Source of the DNA: Nilaparvata lugens
Taxonomy: Eukaryota; Arthropoda; Insecta; Hemiptera; Delphacidae
Length of the DNA stretch: 64,000 nt
Assembly (NCBI RefSeq): GCF_014356525.2
Contig: NC_052511.1
Coordinates: 50,731,607-50,795,606, forward strand
Direction of reading: 5' to 3'
Part shown: positions 55,067 through 64,000 of the stretch, one piece after another
Layout of the letters: the number at the start of each line of letters is the position of its first letter
Position numbering within the stretch: the stretch's first letter is position 1
Position numbers and translations under genes: made by a program
Notes under the pieces: model-generated
What the model was told of the DNA's origin: nothing
Seen by the model: only the letters and a program-made list of their open reading frames with translations
Databases searched by the model: none

Positions 55067-55256
55067 GGATCAATGCTTTCCGTTCAACGAATTCTGAAAG
55101 TTTTCAGGGAATCCAAGTGTGCAGTAGACAACACTGATATTGCCACTATAAATACACACTGGCAGCATTTCTATTAAAAGGATCAACGCTTTCCGTTTAA
55201 CTAATTCTGACAGTATGCAATGAATCCAAGTGTGCAGTAGACAACACTGATATTGC
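55067..55256 (+). repeat. Two-copy tandem repeat, 113-bp period
   Basis: GGATCAATGCTTTCCGTTCA to AACACTGATATTGCC recurs from 55180 as GGATCAACGCTTTCCGTTTA. It contains the CTGTCA-type motif in reverse. Confidence 0.85.
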
Positions 55257-55437
55257 CTGCGCCTTCAGCTCTGTATTGCACCTGTATGTTGCACAACCTG
55301 CAATGCAATGCACCCTTATCGGCACCAATGTATGCTCTCCTATATTGGCAACACTGTTATGTATTACTGCTATACATGTTTCACGACGTGATGTTACTGT
55401 TAATGTTGTATGTTGGTAATTGGCTCAGGTATCTCGT

Positions 55438-55660
55438 TCCTTCTTCTTCTTCTTCTTCTTCTTCTTCTTCTTCTTCTTCTTCTTCTTCTTCTCTTCTTCT
55501 CTTCTTCTTCTTCTTCTTCTTGTTGTTCTTCTTCTTCTTTTTCTCCTTCTTCTTCTTCTTCTTCTCCTGTCTTCTTCTTCTTTTTCTCCTGTCTTCTTCT
55601 CCATTTTTCTTCTTCTTCTCCCGTCTTCTTCTTCTTCTTTTTTTTTTCTTCCTCTTCTTA
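55438..55660 (+). repeat. (CTT)n pyrimidine tract
   Basis: Pure CTT to 55492, then CTCTT and TTGTTGTT breaks and CTCCTGTCTT units. Ser/Phe/Leu frames are by-products. Confidence 0.95.
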
Positions 55661-55688
55661 TACTTTTAAAACTTGTTCCTCTACAATA

Positions 55689-56101
55689 ATGACACATTCG
55701 TTATAAGTCAATCTAATTAAAAAACAGTTACCGTAATATTCAACCAACCAACACAAAGTTGATCAATCTCTTTTATTTTGTTTAGGGCTACTTTTGAATA
55801 TTAATAAAAATTATAAACCCAAGTACCCTTTTAAATATTGTTCAATCACGACATGTTTCGGCTATGAGATGTCATTATAAAGTGATAATCATAATTAAGT
55901 GATTATCTCTTGATAATGGCATTATAAAGCCGAAACATATCGTGATGAACAATATTCAAAAGGGTACTTGGATTTATAATTTTTATTAATATTCAAGAGT
56001 AGCATTAAACAAAATAAAAGAGATTGATCAACTTTGTGCTGGTTGATTGAATATTACGGTAACTGTTCTTTAATAAGATTGACTTATAACGAATGTGTCA
56101 T
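55689..56101 (+). mobile_element. Foldback element T7, arms ~190 bp
   Basis: GACACATTCGTTATAAGTCA at left is inverted at right as CTTATAACGAATGTGTC. Arms continue through GTTACCGTAATATTCAACCA, AGTTGATCAATCTCTTTTAT and AAGTACCCTTTTAAATATTG with only scattered differences. The ~25-bp centre contains GTGATAATCATAATTAAGTG. No coding. Confidence 0.92.
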
Positions 56102-56469
56102 TCATTATTTATTCAATCTCGTATGAAAACTATCCAATCTAGCATTGTTCGAACAGCTGTATATCAAGCTATAGTTTAATCATTTCAAACATATTAACAC
56201 TGGAATCCCAGAACAATAAATATTAGCTAGTAGCTAGTGACATCTATCGGATAAATTTGAAACCAGCAGACGAATTCACTGCTGTATTGCTTGCTTGTGA
56301 TTGGCTGGGGGCGTGGCCATTAAGCTTATCAATGAGGATTGCTAGATAGACCAATCGCGTTGCGAGAACAGTTTTGAATTGTTCTGACAGTATCGCACTC
56401 TGATTGGCTAGAGTTCTTTGAGAGAGTTTCATAGAGGCCTTATTTGGTGTACCAGTATTACTTTTAGAA
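56102..56469. other. Single-copy stretch with three CCAAT motifs
   Basis: ATTGG at 56300, CCAAT at 56351 and ATTGG at 56403, with GGGGGCGTGGCC between. Could be a promoter fragment; no start site or gene found beside it. Confidence 0.3.
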
Positions 56470-57000
56470 TGTCACTTTCATGAATTTTATATTTAATTCC
56501 AATAAACCATGATTGATAGAGCTATGATGCTCAATTTTCAAGCTCTCAATTGACTAGAAATCGAGCCTAATCTTCCAGAGATAATGGGGTAGCAAACGAA
56601 AAAATAATGTTTCTCAAATAAATTATGGTTGATTTAATACAAAAAAACGCGACTCCTATGAATTTCATAATTCAAATTCAATAGACTACAATTGGTTGAT
56701 GTATGATGCTCGATTCTCAAGCTTCAATTCACAAGATGCTAGTCTTCAACCAAATGCTAGTCTTCCAGAGATAGATGTAGTAAAAACTGAAAAATGTCTC
56801 AAATGAGTTATGGTTGATTTTATTCAAAAATCGTGACTCCTATATATTTCATAATTCAAATTCAATAGACTTCGATTGGTTCATGTATGATGCTCGATTT
56901 TTAAGCTTTCAATTCACAATAACTTATATCACAACCTGATGCTAGTTTTTCAGTAATAATGGAGTAGCAACCGAAATATGTTTCTCAAATATGTATAATG
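56470..57000 (+). repeat. Satellite-like tandem repeat, ~182 bp x 3
   Basis: TTTCATGAATTTTATATTTA / GACTCCTATGAATTTCATAA / GACTCCTATATATTTCATAA begin three diverged units; each holds GTATGATGCTCGAT-type and CTAGTCTTCC-type words in order. Confidence 0.8.
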
Positions 57001-57227
57001 ATCAATACAAGATTGGTTAAATCATTTTCAGTTTCATTCAATATGGTTAGCTACCATGATATTATCATTGACATCATTCCCAAATCTTCTATTTACTTCA
57101 CAATACCGGGTGTTTCAAAAAGAATGACTCAATTTTAAACAGTTATATATTTTTTTTAAATGGATAACAAGCTAATTTTACATCAAATTACTCATAGAAG
57201 TATCAAGTTTATGATGATATATTATCA

Positions 57228-57357
57228 GTGTTCTATGTGCCCTCCTTTTGATGCTCGGACGACATCTAGACGGTAGCCAAATTCATCCCAGACTGTTCGC
57301 AAGATGTCTTCTCGGACTGTAGCTACTGCATCAGTTATCCTGGTTTATAGCTCCTCA
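57228..57357 (-). pseudogene. mariner-type transposase C-terminal fragment, left arm
   Basis: Minus-strand reading: IEEL, stop, TRITDAVATVREDI, then VWDEFGYRLDVVRAS, GGHIEH and stop. Internal stop in the IEEL region. Confidence 0.75.
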
Positions 57358-57419
57358 ATATCAAGTTCCAAGGGAGGAACAACGTTAAAGATTGTGTTTA
57401 TGTTCCTCTCTTAGCACTT

Positions 57420-57560
57420 GATATCGAGGAGCTGGAATCCAGGATAACTGATGCAGTAGCTATAGTCCGAGAAGACAACTTGCGAACAGTCTGGGATGAA
57501 TTTGGCTACCGTCTAGATGTCGTCCGAGCCTCAAAAGGAGGGTACATAGAACACTTATAA
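57420..57560 (+). pseudogene. mariner-type transposase C-terminal fragment, right arm
   Basis: Plus-strand reading: IEELESRITDAVAIVRED, VWDEFGYRLDVVRAS, GGYIEHL, stop. The I.EL..RI pattern and final hydrophobic tail match mariner-family C-termini (compare INTIEELRLRI in the 2015-3117 pseudogene). Still open, which suggests a younger or better preserved arm. Confidence 0.78.
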
Positions 57561-57680
57561 TACATCATCATAAACTTAATACTTCTGTGAGTGATTTGAT
57601 GTAAAATTGGTTTGTGTACACAATTTTTTTTTTAATAAATGTGACTGTTATAATTAGGTCATTCTTTTTGGAAGACCCAG

Positions 57681-58567
57681 TCAGTATATTCCCTCACTTC
57701 ACCACAGAAAGTCAATACTTTCAATACACTGATTTGTCCTATGCTCTATCTCTATCTTGCACAATCATTACTTCAATTCAGTTAATGTATTTTCCCTCTG
57801 TGTTCTAAGCTCTAAGTGTACATTGTTATTTCTCACCGCGAGTAAAACTATCTTAGCTGATTGCTATCCTGACCAAAGACACCGGAAAATTGCACTTTTC
57901 CCAGTTTTCTTCCCGTGGAAAATCGTCCTGCTATATTATTCCAAACACAAAGCCGAAGAACTTGAGCAAGTATATTAAAAGAGTGGGGAAAGCCGTTTGT
58001 TCTGTGAAGCTAATTCGGGAAAGAGTGCAAGGGGCCGGGAAATTGGTGTCGTTTTCCGGCGGAAAAGCGGGAAAGCTATAGTTTTCCGAGGAAAGTGCTC
58101 GATAACTTAGCCGGCTGAAAGGGAACGACACCGAGCGACTTCTTCGACAAAAGGTTAACGGCCGAATTGGACTCGATAGATGCTGTACTTTTAGATAATT
58201 AGATGATGCGGGTTCATGTAGGAGTTTGGTTTGGGACTAATTTTTGTTACAAATTAAAAACTTCGTTCATGTTTTGATTTAATTTCATCAATATAATGAA
58301 TATTTGAAACGTTGTTGTATTTTAGATTGAATCAATACTGCTATCCAACTCTTACATTGGAACAGTGCAGTGGAAACTAAAGTCTCGATAGCAGTTTAAA
58401 CCAAGTTCTACTCAATCCAAGATTACATCAATCTATATTTCCACAGTACATTCCTTGGATGATCAATAGCAGTTCGATATTCTCACAATTTCAATCTCAC
58501 ATTTGGAATTAATCCGCAGGATTGAATCAAACTATGTTTGCATTCATTGTTATTTGCTACCAACTCT
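57681..58567. other. Single-copy stretch with a GC-rich island
   Basis: 57830-58180 is less AT-rich and full of GGGAAA and TTTTCCG words (GTTTTCCGGCGGAAAAGCGG). No frame there has a recognisable product. 58320-58560 is AT-rich and unassigned. Confidence 0.35.
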
Positions 58568-58720
58568 AAAGGAGCGCGCCGCGAGCATGAGCAATTCACT
58601 TCTAATCAGCTGACTATATCTGTATTTTTACAGAAACGGTAAGATACAGATATAAAAAGCTTGGCATCAAGATTGAAAGTGATTGCTCATGTTCGCGGCG
58701 CGTAAATCTGTACGCACCTT
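58568..58720 (+). mobile_element. MITE T1, near-intact
   Basis: AAGGAGCGCGCCGCGAGCAT and GCGGCGCGTAAATCTGTACG/CACCTT ends. The interior AGAAACGGTAAGATACAGAT matches the other copies. Confidence 0.85.
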
Positions 58721-58885
58721 ATATGTACCACTATTTGAAACACCAGCCGATCCCGTTCTGTTAAAGCTTGATTTGAGGTGTTGAATAAAGCATAGAGCCA
58801 CAAGACTTTCAACTATAACAATGCGAAAGTTTCATCAAATCGAGTAGATTATAACATTGGAATTATCTCATTTATCGATGATATA

Positions 58886-58945
58886 ATATAATATATAATA
58901 TATAATATATAATATATAATATATAATATAATATATAATTAATAT
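58886..58945 (+). repeat. (ATAATAT)n microsatellite
   Basis: ATATAATATATAATATATAA. Abuts the T5 copy at its right. Confidence 0.9.
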
Positions 58946-58965
58946 ATCGATGATATAATATAGTC

Positions 58966-59327
58966 TATAGTGAGGTCCATGTTATAATGGCAGTGTTTGA
59001 TCAGCATTAGTATTGCATCCTTGTATATCATTCACAAAACGGATAGCGCTATCTCTTCCTCGCTTTGCTCTGTTGCCAGATCGGCTTTTAACAATGTAGA
59101 ATTAAATATTATAAATTAACAAAATATTTCATCTCAATAGACATTCATTAGAAATTATTGAAAAATATGATTCTTGCTTGATAGATATAATTGATTATTT
59201 TAAACAAGAATGAACCGTTATACTACATCAATAGCCACCGTCTTCAGAAGGCATTGACAAGAAGGAGGATCGACAACGTTTTTATCCTATCTTTCTCCAC
59301 TGCCATTATAACATGGACCTCACTATA
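58966..59327 (+). mobile_element. MITE T5, complete
   Basis: Perfect 30-bp inverted ends, TATAGTGAGGTCCATGTTAT continuing to GGCAGTG, and CACTGCCATTATAACATGGA continuing to CACTATA. Interior GATAGCGCTATC; no coding. 362 bp. Confidence 0.92.
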
Positions 59328-59585
59328 GTATTATCCAATTAACAATATGGATGTTTAAGTATAGGTGTCATCTAATTGAAGGCCAAGATTTGGGATATAA
59401 TGAAGGTGTTTTGCATTTATAATAATTACATTGAGTAATTTTGGGGAAGTTTGAAGGCAAAAACCTTCATAATTTGCAGTTTGCACATTTCAAAACATAA
59501 GAGGTTCTTATGTTGCTGGTGTCTTCATTAAAATAGAGTGATATTGAGATCAAAACATATACTGGCTATAATAGCATTTATAATG
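59328..59585. other. AT-rich spacer, no gene
   Basis: Unassigned. Confidence 0.4.
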
Positions 59586-59965
59586 TGAAAAGTTATGATA
59601 ATATCTGGATCACTTGGACAATATCTGATTCCGATTCTAATCAATAAAATGAATATGAAACAAACTTATTCTTAGATTATTGCGAAATATTTCGTTTTAA
59701 TGAAACAAAATAATGAGATCGATCACGTATTGTGTTTATTCAAGGACATATAATCATGTTATAAGAAATGATAATATATGTATCACTTGAACAATTTACC
59801 ATCTAAAGCACATCTATACTCAGATTCATTCAGAGACATTATAAAAAGGTAAAATCAGAGCATATCATTTTATTCAAATCCAAACACATTTAATGTTAAC
59901 AATAATATGTTATATAGAGTATCATAATATCTGGATCACTACTGGATAATATCTCATAGAAAGAC
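59586..59965 (+). repeat. Diverged tandem repeat, ~160-175 bp x 3
   Basis: TGATAATATCTGGATCACTT (59592), TGATAATATATGTATCACTT (59768) and TCATAATATCTGGATCACTA (59925). Confidence 0.6.
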
Positions 59966-60576
59966 ACACCCATTTATTAAATCATTACAAGATGTACTGA
60001 ATGAAAAACGATCTCTAATCATCTACAAACTATGTTGGCTAGCCAAACTGGCAACAGTCACTTCCAATTTCCAAAGTGAATTATTATCAACCAAGTCCCG
60101 GTTGAAAATGATATTTCAATTTGTTGTTAATGGACGTCTGTGGGAGGGGTAAACGTCACTGGGGACTCAGGGGTAGGAAGAGGGGTTTGGAGGGGAAAAT
60201 GGGTACCCCCCCCCCCCTGGGGACACACCCATTAGCAAAGCTCCAGCGGAGTTGAACTTCCGCGCTCTAATAATAAATCAGAACAGAGTTTGAAAAATAA
60301 ACATGAATATTCAGTGGGGAAAAGATGGATAATTCGAGACTAAATGCGGCGTAATTGTTTTCATTAGTTGGTAACATTTTTTTTGTGATCATTTTCTGCA
60401 ATATTGTTGTCGTAATACTGCGGGGGGACGTTTTGATTCTCTGGAGATTTCCGATTTCAATTAGTGATTAGTACAGGTTTTTTCTGATAAACGTGAGGCT
60501 GGATTATAGAAAGGTTTTGATTCCAATGAGGAATAACAGGGAAAACCAGATATGACATGAAATATATATTGAGAGA
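59966..60576. other. No gene seen; G-rich run inside
   Basis: 60040-60130 is ordinary; the G-rich run is listed separately. No product recognised. Confidence 0.4.
60161..60195 (+). other. Potential G-quadruplex
   Basis: Four GGGG runs at 60161, 60170, 60182 and 60192 separated by loops of 5, 8 and 6 bases. A poly-C run follows at 60209-60223. Confidence 0.6.
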
Positions 60577-60988
60577 TCCTATTATATTAAGCGAACGATT
60601 TATTTATCTCTGTTTATATGATTTTTATAAATATTTTTATATCTTGTTATCTGGTTATTTTTATATTTTTATATCTGGTTATTTATGTTCAACGGATCTC
60701 GAAAACGGCTCTAACGATTTTCACGAAATTTGGAACATAGGTTTATGATATAAAAATTCAATTGCACTAGGTCTCATCCTTGAGAAAACTCGCTGGACGA
60801 CATTAAAAGGATAATTCATCCTTGGCTGGAACAGATGAGACTTTTGTCGTCTGTGAATAGTGAAAAGTGAGCGAGTGATTCTGTACAAAATCAAAATATC
60901 GCATACCCGAAATTCATAAGCTGACGTATAGCCAGCTGTAAAATATAAACACGATCATTTTAGAGAATTGTGTTCTGTTTATCAATAA
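60577..60988 (+). mobile_element. Helitron-like element H3, 5' part
   Basis: TCCTATTATATTAAGCGAAC to TTCTGTTTATCAATAAAA. It is interrupted by H2 at 60988 and its 3' end reappears at 61687. Confidence 0.72.
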
Positions 60989-61680
60989 AATATCGGGGAC
61001 CGAGCTTCGCTCTGGAGTACAGAAGCATGGAAAATTAATTACGAAAGAAGAAATTATAATAACATTCATAGTTCATACAGAAATGTTCTATCTAATCACA
61101 GTAAATTAAGATTAATTCCTAAAGGAATGGAAAAATGCCCCTCACAGAGGCCCAGTTGCACAAAAGCCAGTTACATTTTAATCCTGATTAATTTCACGTA
61201 AACCAAATCAAAGAAGACCATTTCGAAAAGATGGTTCCACTGGAATTAATCAGGATTGAAAATAACCCGGCTTTTTTGCAACCGGTACTAAGTACCTGAA
61301 TGAATGATTACAAAAGTTCAACAGCTGAGTCATAATTTTGACACTGTCCCACAAATATTATGAACTCGCTCACTCACTTCCATCATCAACAGACGACGAA
61401 ATAATTATTATTATCACCTGTTTTTCAAGGATGAAAAATAATGATCCTTTTAATGTCCTTCAGCGAGTTTTCCCAGGGATGAGAACTAGTGCAATCGAAT
61501 TTTTATATTATAAACCTACTATCACAGAATACAAGGATGAATACAGTTATAGAAGTTTTCTCTGCTACTATGTTCTGAATTTCGTGAGAATCGTTAGAGC
61601 CGTTCTCGGGATCCGGTGAAATACAAACATATAAACATAAAAATATATAAACATAAGTTGCTCATTTAATAGTATAGGAT
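60988..61680 (-). mobile_element. H2 element inserted in H3
   Basis: AATATCGGGGACCGAGCTTC to CATTTAATAGTATAGGAT; minus strand starts TCCTATACTATTAAATGAGC. Complete. Confidence 0.75.
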
Positions 61681-61686
61681 AGAAAT

Positions 61687-61715
61687 ATCGAGCGAAGCTC
61701 GGCGCCCCGATATTG
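61687..61715 (+). mobile_element. H3 3' end beyond the H2 insertion
   Basis: TATCGAGCGAAGCTCGGCGC, CCCGATATT: the H3 terminal hairpin and end, completing 60577-60988. Confidence 0.7.
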
Positions 61716-62588
61716 ATAGTATTGTATAATCAAATAAATTAACCTGGACGGTATTTTTATAAATTATTCTTCGTAATTCTACTTCATTTTGTAGTTCTCT
61801 CTCTTTTTTCTTCTTCTTCTTTTTCTTCTTCTCCTTCTGTATCATTATAGTGATATAACCGTGATTATAAGCGTGAACTCTCCAATATACTTTGTTTCAC
61901 TACCTACATTCAAATCCTGCAAATTAATTGATTTTATCTAATATAATTTCACAAATTATCATAATTATTCTAAACCCATTACACGACATTTTCGTGATTT
62001 CTCAATAATTAAAAATAATTCGAATCTACTTACAGTCACAAAACCATTAATCCCACTCCAATATTCTGGATAGAAGCCACTCTATTCTCAATCATTCAAC
62101 TCTGATAACAAGCCTCGAATTTCTCAATGATTTTCCACTCAAGCAGCAGTCAAAACTTCTTGGGAAAATACTCAACATTTCACAATTCAAATGAGGCAGA
62201 TAATGGAGAGAGCTCAGCTAAGTGGGAAAAAAATCAACGTCTGACCCAAAAACCCTCCTCACTTTTTTCTGGAACTTTTGCGGTAGCAAGGCGTACTAAA
62301 CTTCAAAAGACAAGGAAAAAGATTGTTAAAGTTTGCCTTTTGCGACTCGGGTTTGGAAAATTTACAAGGTTTATGGCTTCAACGTTTTCTTCGTCTGTTT
62401 CTCTCATTCTCTGAGGTTTTAATCCTCTTCCTAATTATCCGTCTACTTCTCTATCTACTTCTATTTCTTTCCCTTCTTCTTCATCTCTATCATCAAACTG
62501 CATCTGCTACCACGAACTCTCTTCTCGTGTGTTGAGTAGCCTACTATTTTGTAATCCAGTTACTAGTATTTTACTCTCAAGTGAAAGT
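61716..62588. other. No gene seen
   Basis: 61790-61840 is CTT-rich. A 95-codon frame at 62127-62414 lies in single-copy, less AT-rich sequence, but I see no domain in it. Confidence 0.4.
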
Positions 62589-62830
62589 GATCCGTGGTCT
62601 AGTGGATAGAGTGCCTGCGTAGCAGCATAGAGATCCCGGGTTCAAACCCTCACAATACCAAACGTTTTTTAACCAGATCATTCCCGTGTTATCGGATGGG
62701 CACGTTAAATTGTCGGTCCCGGCTGAAGTATGACAGTCGTAAGGCCTATTGACGGAATAAATTATATATTTAGGCGGTATGACCTTCCCGCAAGGGACTC
62801 CCCACCAACAAAAGCCATACGATTTTACTT
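62589..62830 (+). mobile_element. SINE B with tRNA-like head
   Basis: Head TCCGTGGTCTAGTGGATAGA (A box TGGTCTAGTGG) and B box GGTTCAAACCC at 62638. A T-run follows, then the core ATCGGATGGGCACGTTAAAT, GTCGGTCCCGGCT, ending CCACCAACAAAAGCCATACG. Known: Pol III-transcribed tRNA-derived SINE plan. Whether the core is a named SINE domain is not settled here. Confidence 0.82.
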
Positions 62831-62907
62831 TTTTACTCTCAAGTAGTATTCTAATTTGTAGTATTCTTGTTACCAGTTTTTAGTGTTCTAGTTTCATTTG
62901 AGTCTTA

Positions 62908-63060
62908 GTGCCCGTTGCACGAAAGCCGGTTAAAATTTAACCGTGATTGATTCCACGAGAACTAGCCAGGGAAGCCGTCTTTTCTAAAAGGTTTTCTCTG
63001 ATAGGTTCTCGTGAAATTAATCACGGTTAAAATTGAATCGGCTTTTGTGCAACCGGGCCT
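62908..63060 (+). mobile_element. MITE T6, second copy
   Basis: GTGCCCGTTGCACGAAAGCC and GGCTTTTGTGCAACCGGGCC ends; arms near-palindromic around AAAAGGTTTTCTC. Confidence 0.85.
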
Positions 63061-63740
63061 TTATGTATCTGATATACCTCTACTGAGATAGGTTGGATAG
63101 AGTTTATTAGTCTCAAGACTAGAATAATAGCAGTAGCAGTATTTCGAACTGTAGTGATATAACAATAAAACAATTCTATTATTATCTCATCATCCCTGAT
63201 TCATTCACAAATTCGGATTGCTTCAAAAATATTCCTGAAATATTTCACAAAATATACAACACCGCAGATTTATTCAGTACTTTTTCAATTTTGTCAAATA
63301 TTTATTGTCTATTGTATGATTATCAGCTCATGATTTTTCATCTTCACTTGCTGAGCTGTGTGATTTTGTGTGATTATCTCTTGTAATCATTTTGAAGTCT
63401 CATTGAGATGAATAGAATTTGAATTTCAATAATTATTCTCCTCCCAGTACTTACTTCTTCACTACCACTATCCTTTTCTTTCATATTAGGATGAATTCAT
63501 TCATTTGCTTGACTCCTGTATCTTTTGATTTTTCATTGAGTGAAACCTTCATGATAGCACAATCACATAAGATTGTTGCCGCTGAACATTATTAAAAGAA
63601 CTATTGCTGGATGGCTTAAGGTTAGAAGATTTTATTCAACAAATGAGTATCTAAATATATTGTAATGATTCTATAAATGTGATAAATTGCCTAAATTATT
63701 TTGAAAATGGAAATATTATTAAACTGGCCATGCCTATTGT
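63061..63740. other. AT-rich stretch, no gene
   Basis: Unassigned. Confidence 0.45.
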
Positions 63741-63749
63741 AATAGTATA

Positions 63750-64000
63750 TTTCGCACCTAGAGCCGAAAATGAGACTTTTCCGGCTCGAAATCGGTTTTT
63801 AAGTCCGAGGCCGTAGGCTGAGGACTAGAAAAGATTGAGAGCCGGAAAAACATTTTTTCCTACAGTTACCTTGAAAAGTGACCATTCCTGCACTGATTAC
63901 AGAACGTAAAGAATCACTTTTCCGCTCTAGTGCGCAAAGTATTACTTTGCGTACTCTCAATACTTTGCGTATTATTTTGCAGCAATCCCAATCAGCTGTT
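63750..64000 (-). repeat. Dispersed repeat at window end
   Basis: CCGGCTCGAAATCGGTTTTT, AGTCCGAGGCCGTAGGC resembles 28455-28500 and 31820-31860 in reverse; 63855-63930 matches 50315-50400. A composite cut by the window edge. Confidence 0.65.

Larger units (their letters stand above)
57106..57680. mobile_element. Mariner-derived inverted duplication
   Basis: Ends CCGGGTGTTTCAAAAAGAAT and ATTCTTTTTGGAAGACCC are inverted terminal repeats. Both arms carry the same transposase C-terminus in opposite orientation (57228-57357 minus and 57420-57560 plus), joined near 57380-57410. The N-terminal and catalytic parts are absent from both arms. Confidence 0.85.

Noticed and set aside
57931..58131. Frames on both strands in the GC-rich island
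   Set aside because: Repeated GGGAAA/TTTTCC words inflate open frames; no conserved motif seen.
62589..62660. A second functional tRNA gene
   Set aside because: Followed at once by a T-run and SINE core; the acceptor stem cannot be closed convincingly.

Overview
This is an AT-rich, TE-packed piece of a eukaryotic nuclear genome, almost certainly an insect. Animal-type tRNA-derived SINEs, a mariner-type transposon, Helitrons, many MITEs, non-LTR retrotransposon tails and long microsatellites cover much of it, and two 100-N blocks mark assembly gaps. From memory, several repeat families (the TTTCCTTGCC element, the GCGCCGCGAACATGAG MITE and the GCGAGCGAAGCGAGCC Helitron tail) recall planthoppers such as Nilaparvata lugens. 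That assignment is recall and inference, not a search result. No intact protein-coding gene could be supported. The longest open frames are readings of GAA, GA, CT or TTCTTG repeats. The only convincing protein homology is to decayed transposable elements; one short single-copy frame at 25474-25734 (minus) is kept as a weak gene candidate. The window looks like intergenic or long-intron DNA.

Layout. 1-7 kb: an ~860-bp repeat (R1), a 2.5-kb mariner-type element with ~550-bp terminal inverted repeats and a broken transposase, then clustered tRNA-SINEs (SINE A), many in inverted pairs. 7-10.6 kb: another R1 copy, 1.3 kb of GAA/GGA purine tract, and an ~880-bp TIR element. 10.8-17.3 kb: Helitrons on both strands, a foldback element, and a 2-kb inverted repeat carrying two copies of the same Helitron-like element. 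17.3-25.5 kb: LINE fragments, SINE B cores, pyrimidine-rich tracts including a TTCTTG hexamer array, R1, and a foldback element. 25.5-33.3 kb: 1.2 kb of GA satellite, then a ~3-kb direct duplication whose two copies flank the second N gap. 33-45 kb: MITEs, minisatellites, Helitron-like insertions and a GAA tract. 45-48 kb: two Helitrons lodged in the same foldback element. 48-64 kb: minisatellites, a MITE amplified internally into four 103-bp units, a SINE palindrome, a foldback element, a mariner remnant folded into an inverted repeat, nested Helitron-like elements, and a SINE B with its tRNA-like head.

The genes do not form a system. What stands out is architecture: nested insertions whose pre-insertion sites survive elsewhere in the window, SINE pairs that repeatedly form palindromes, and MITEs or TEs rebuilt as inverted or tandem repeats. 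Such hairpin loci are plausible double-stranded RNA sources, which is inference only.
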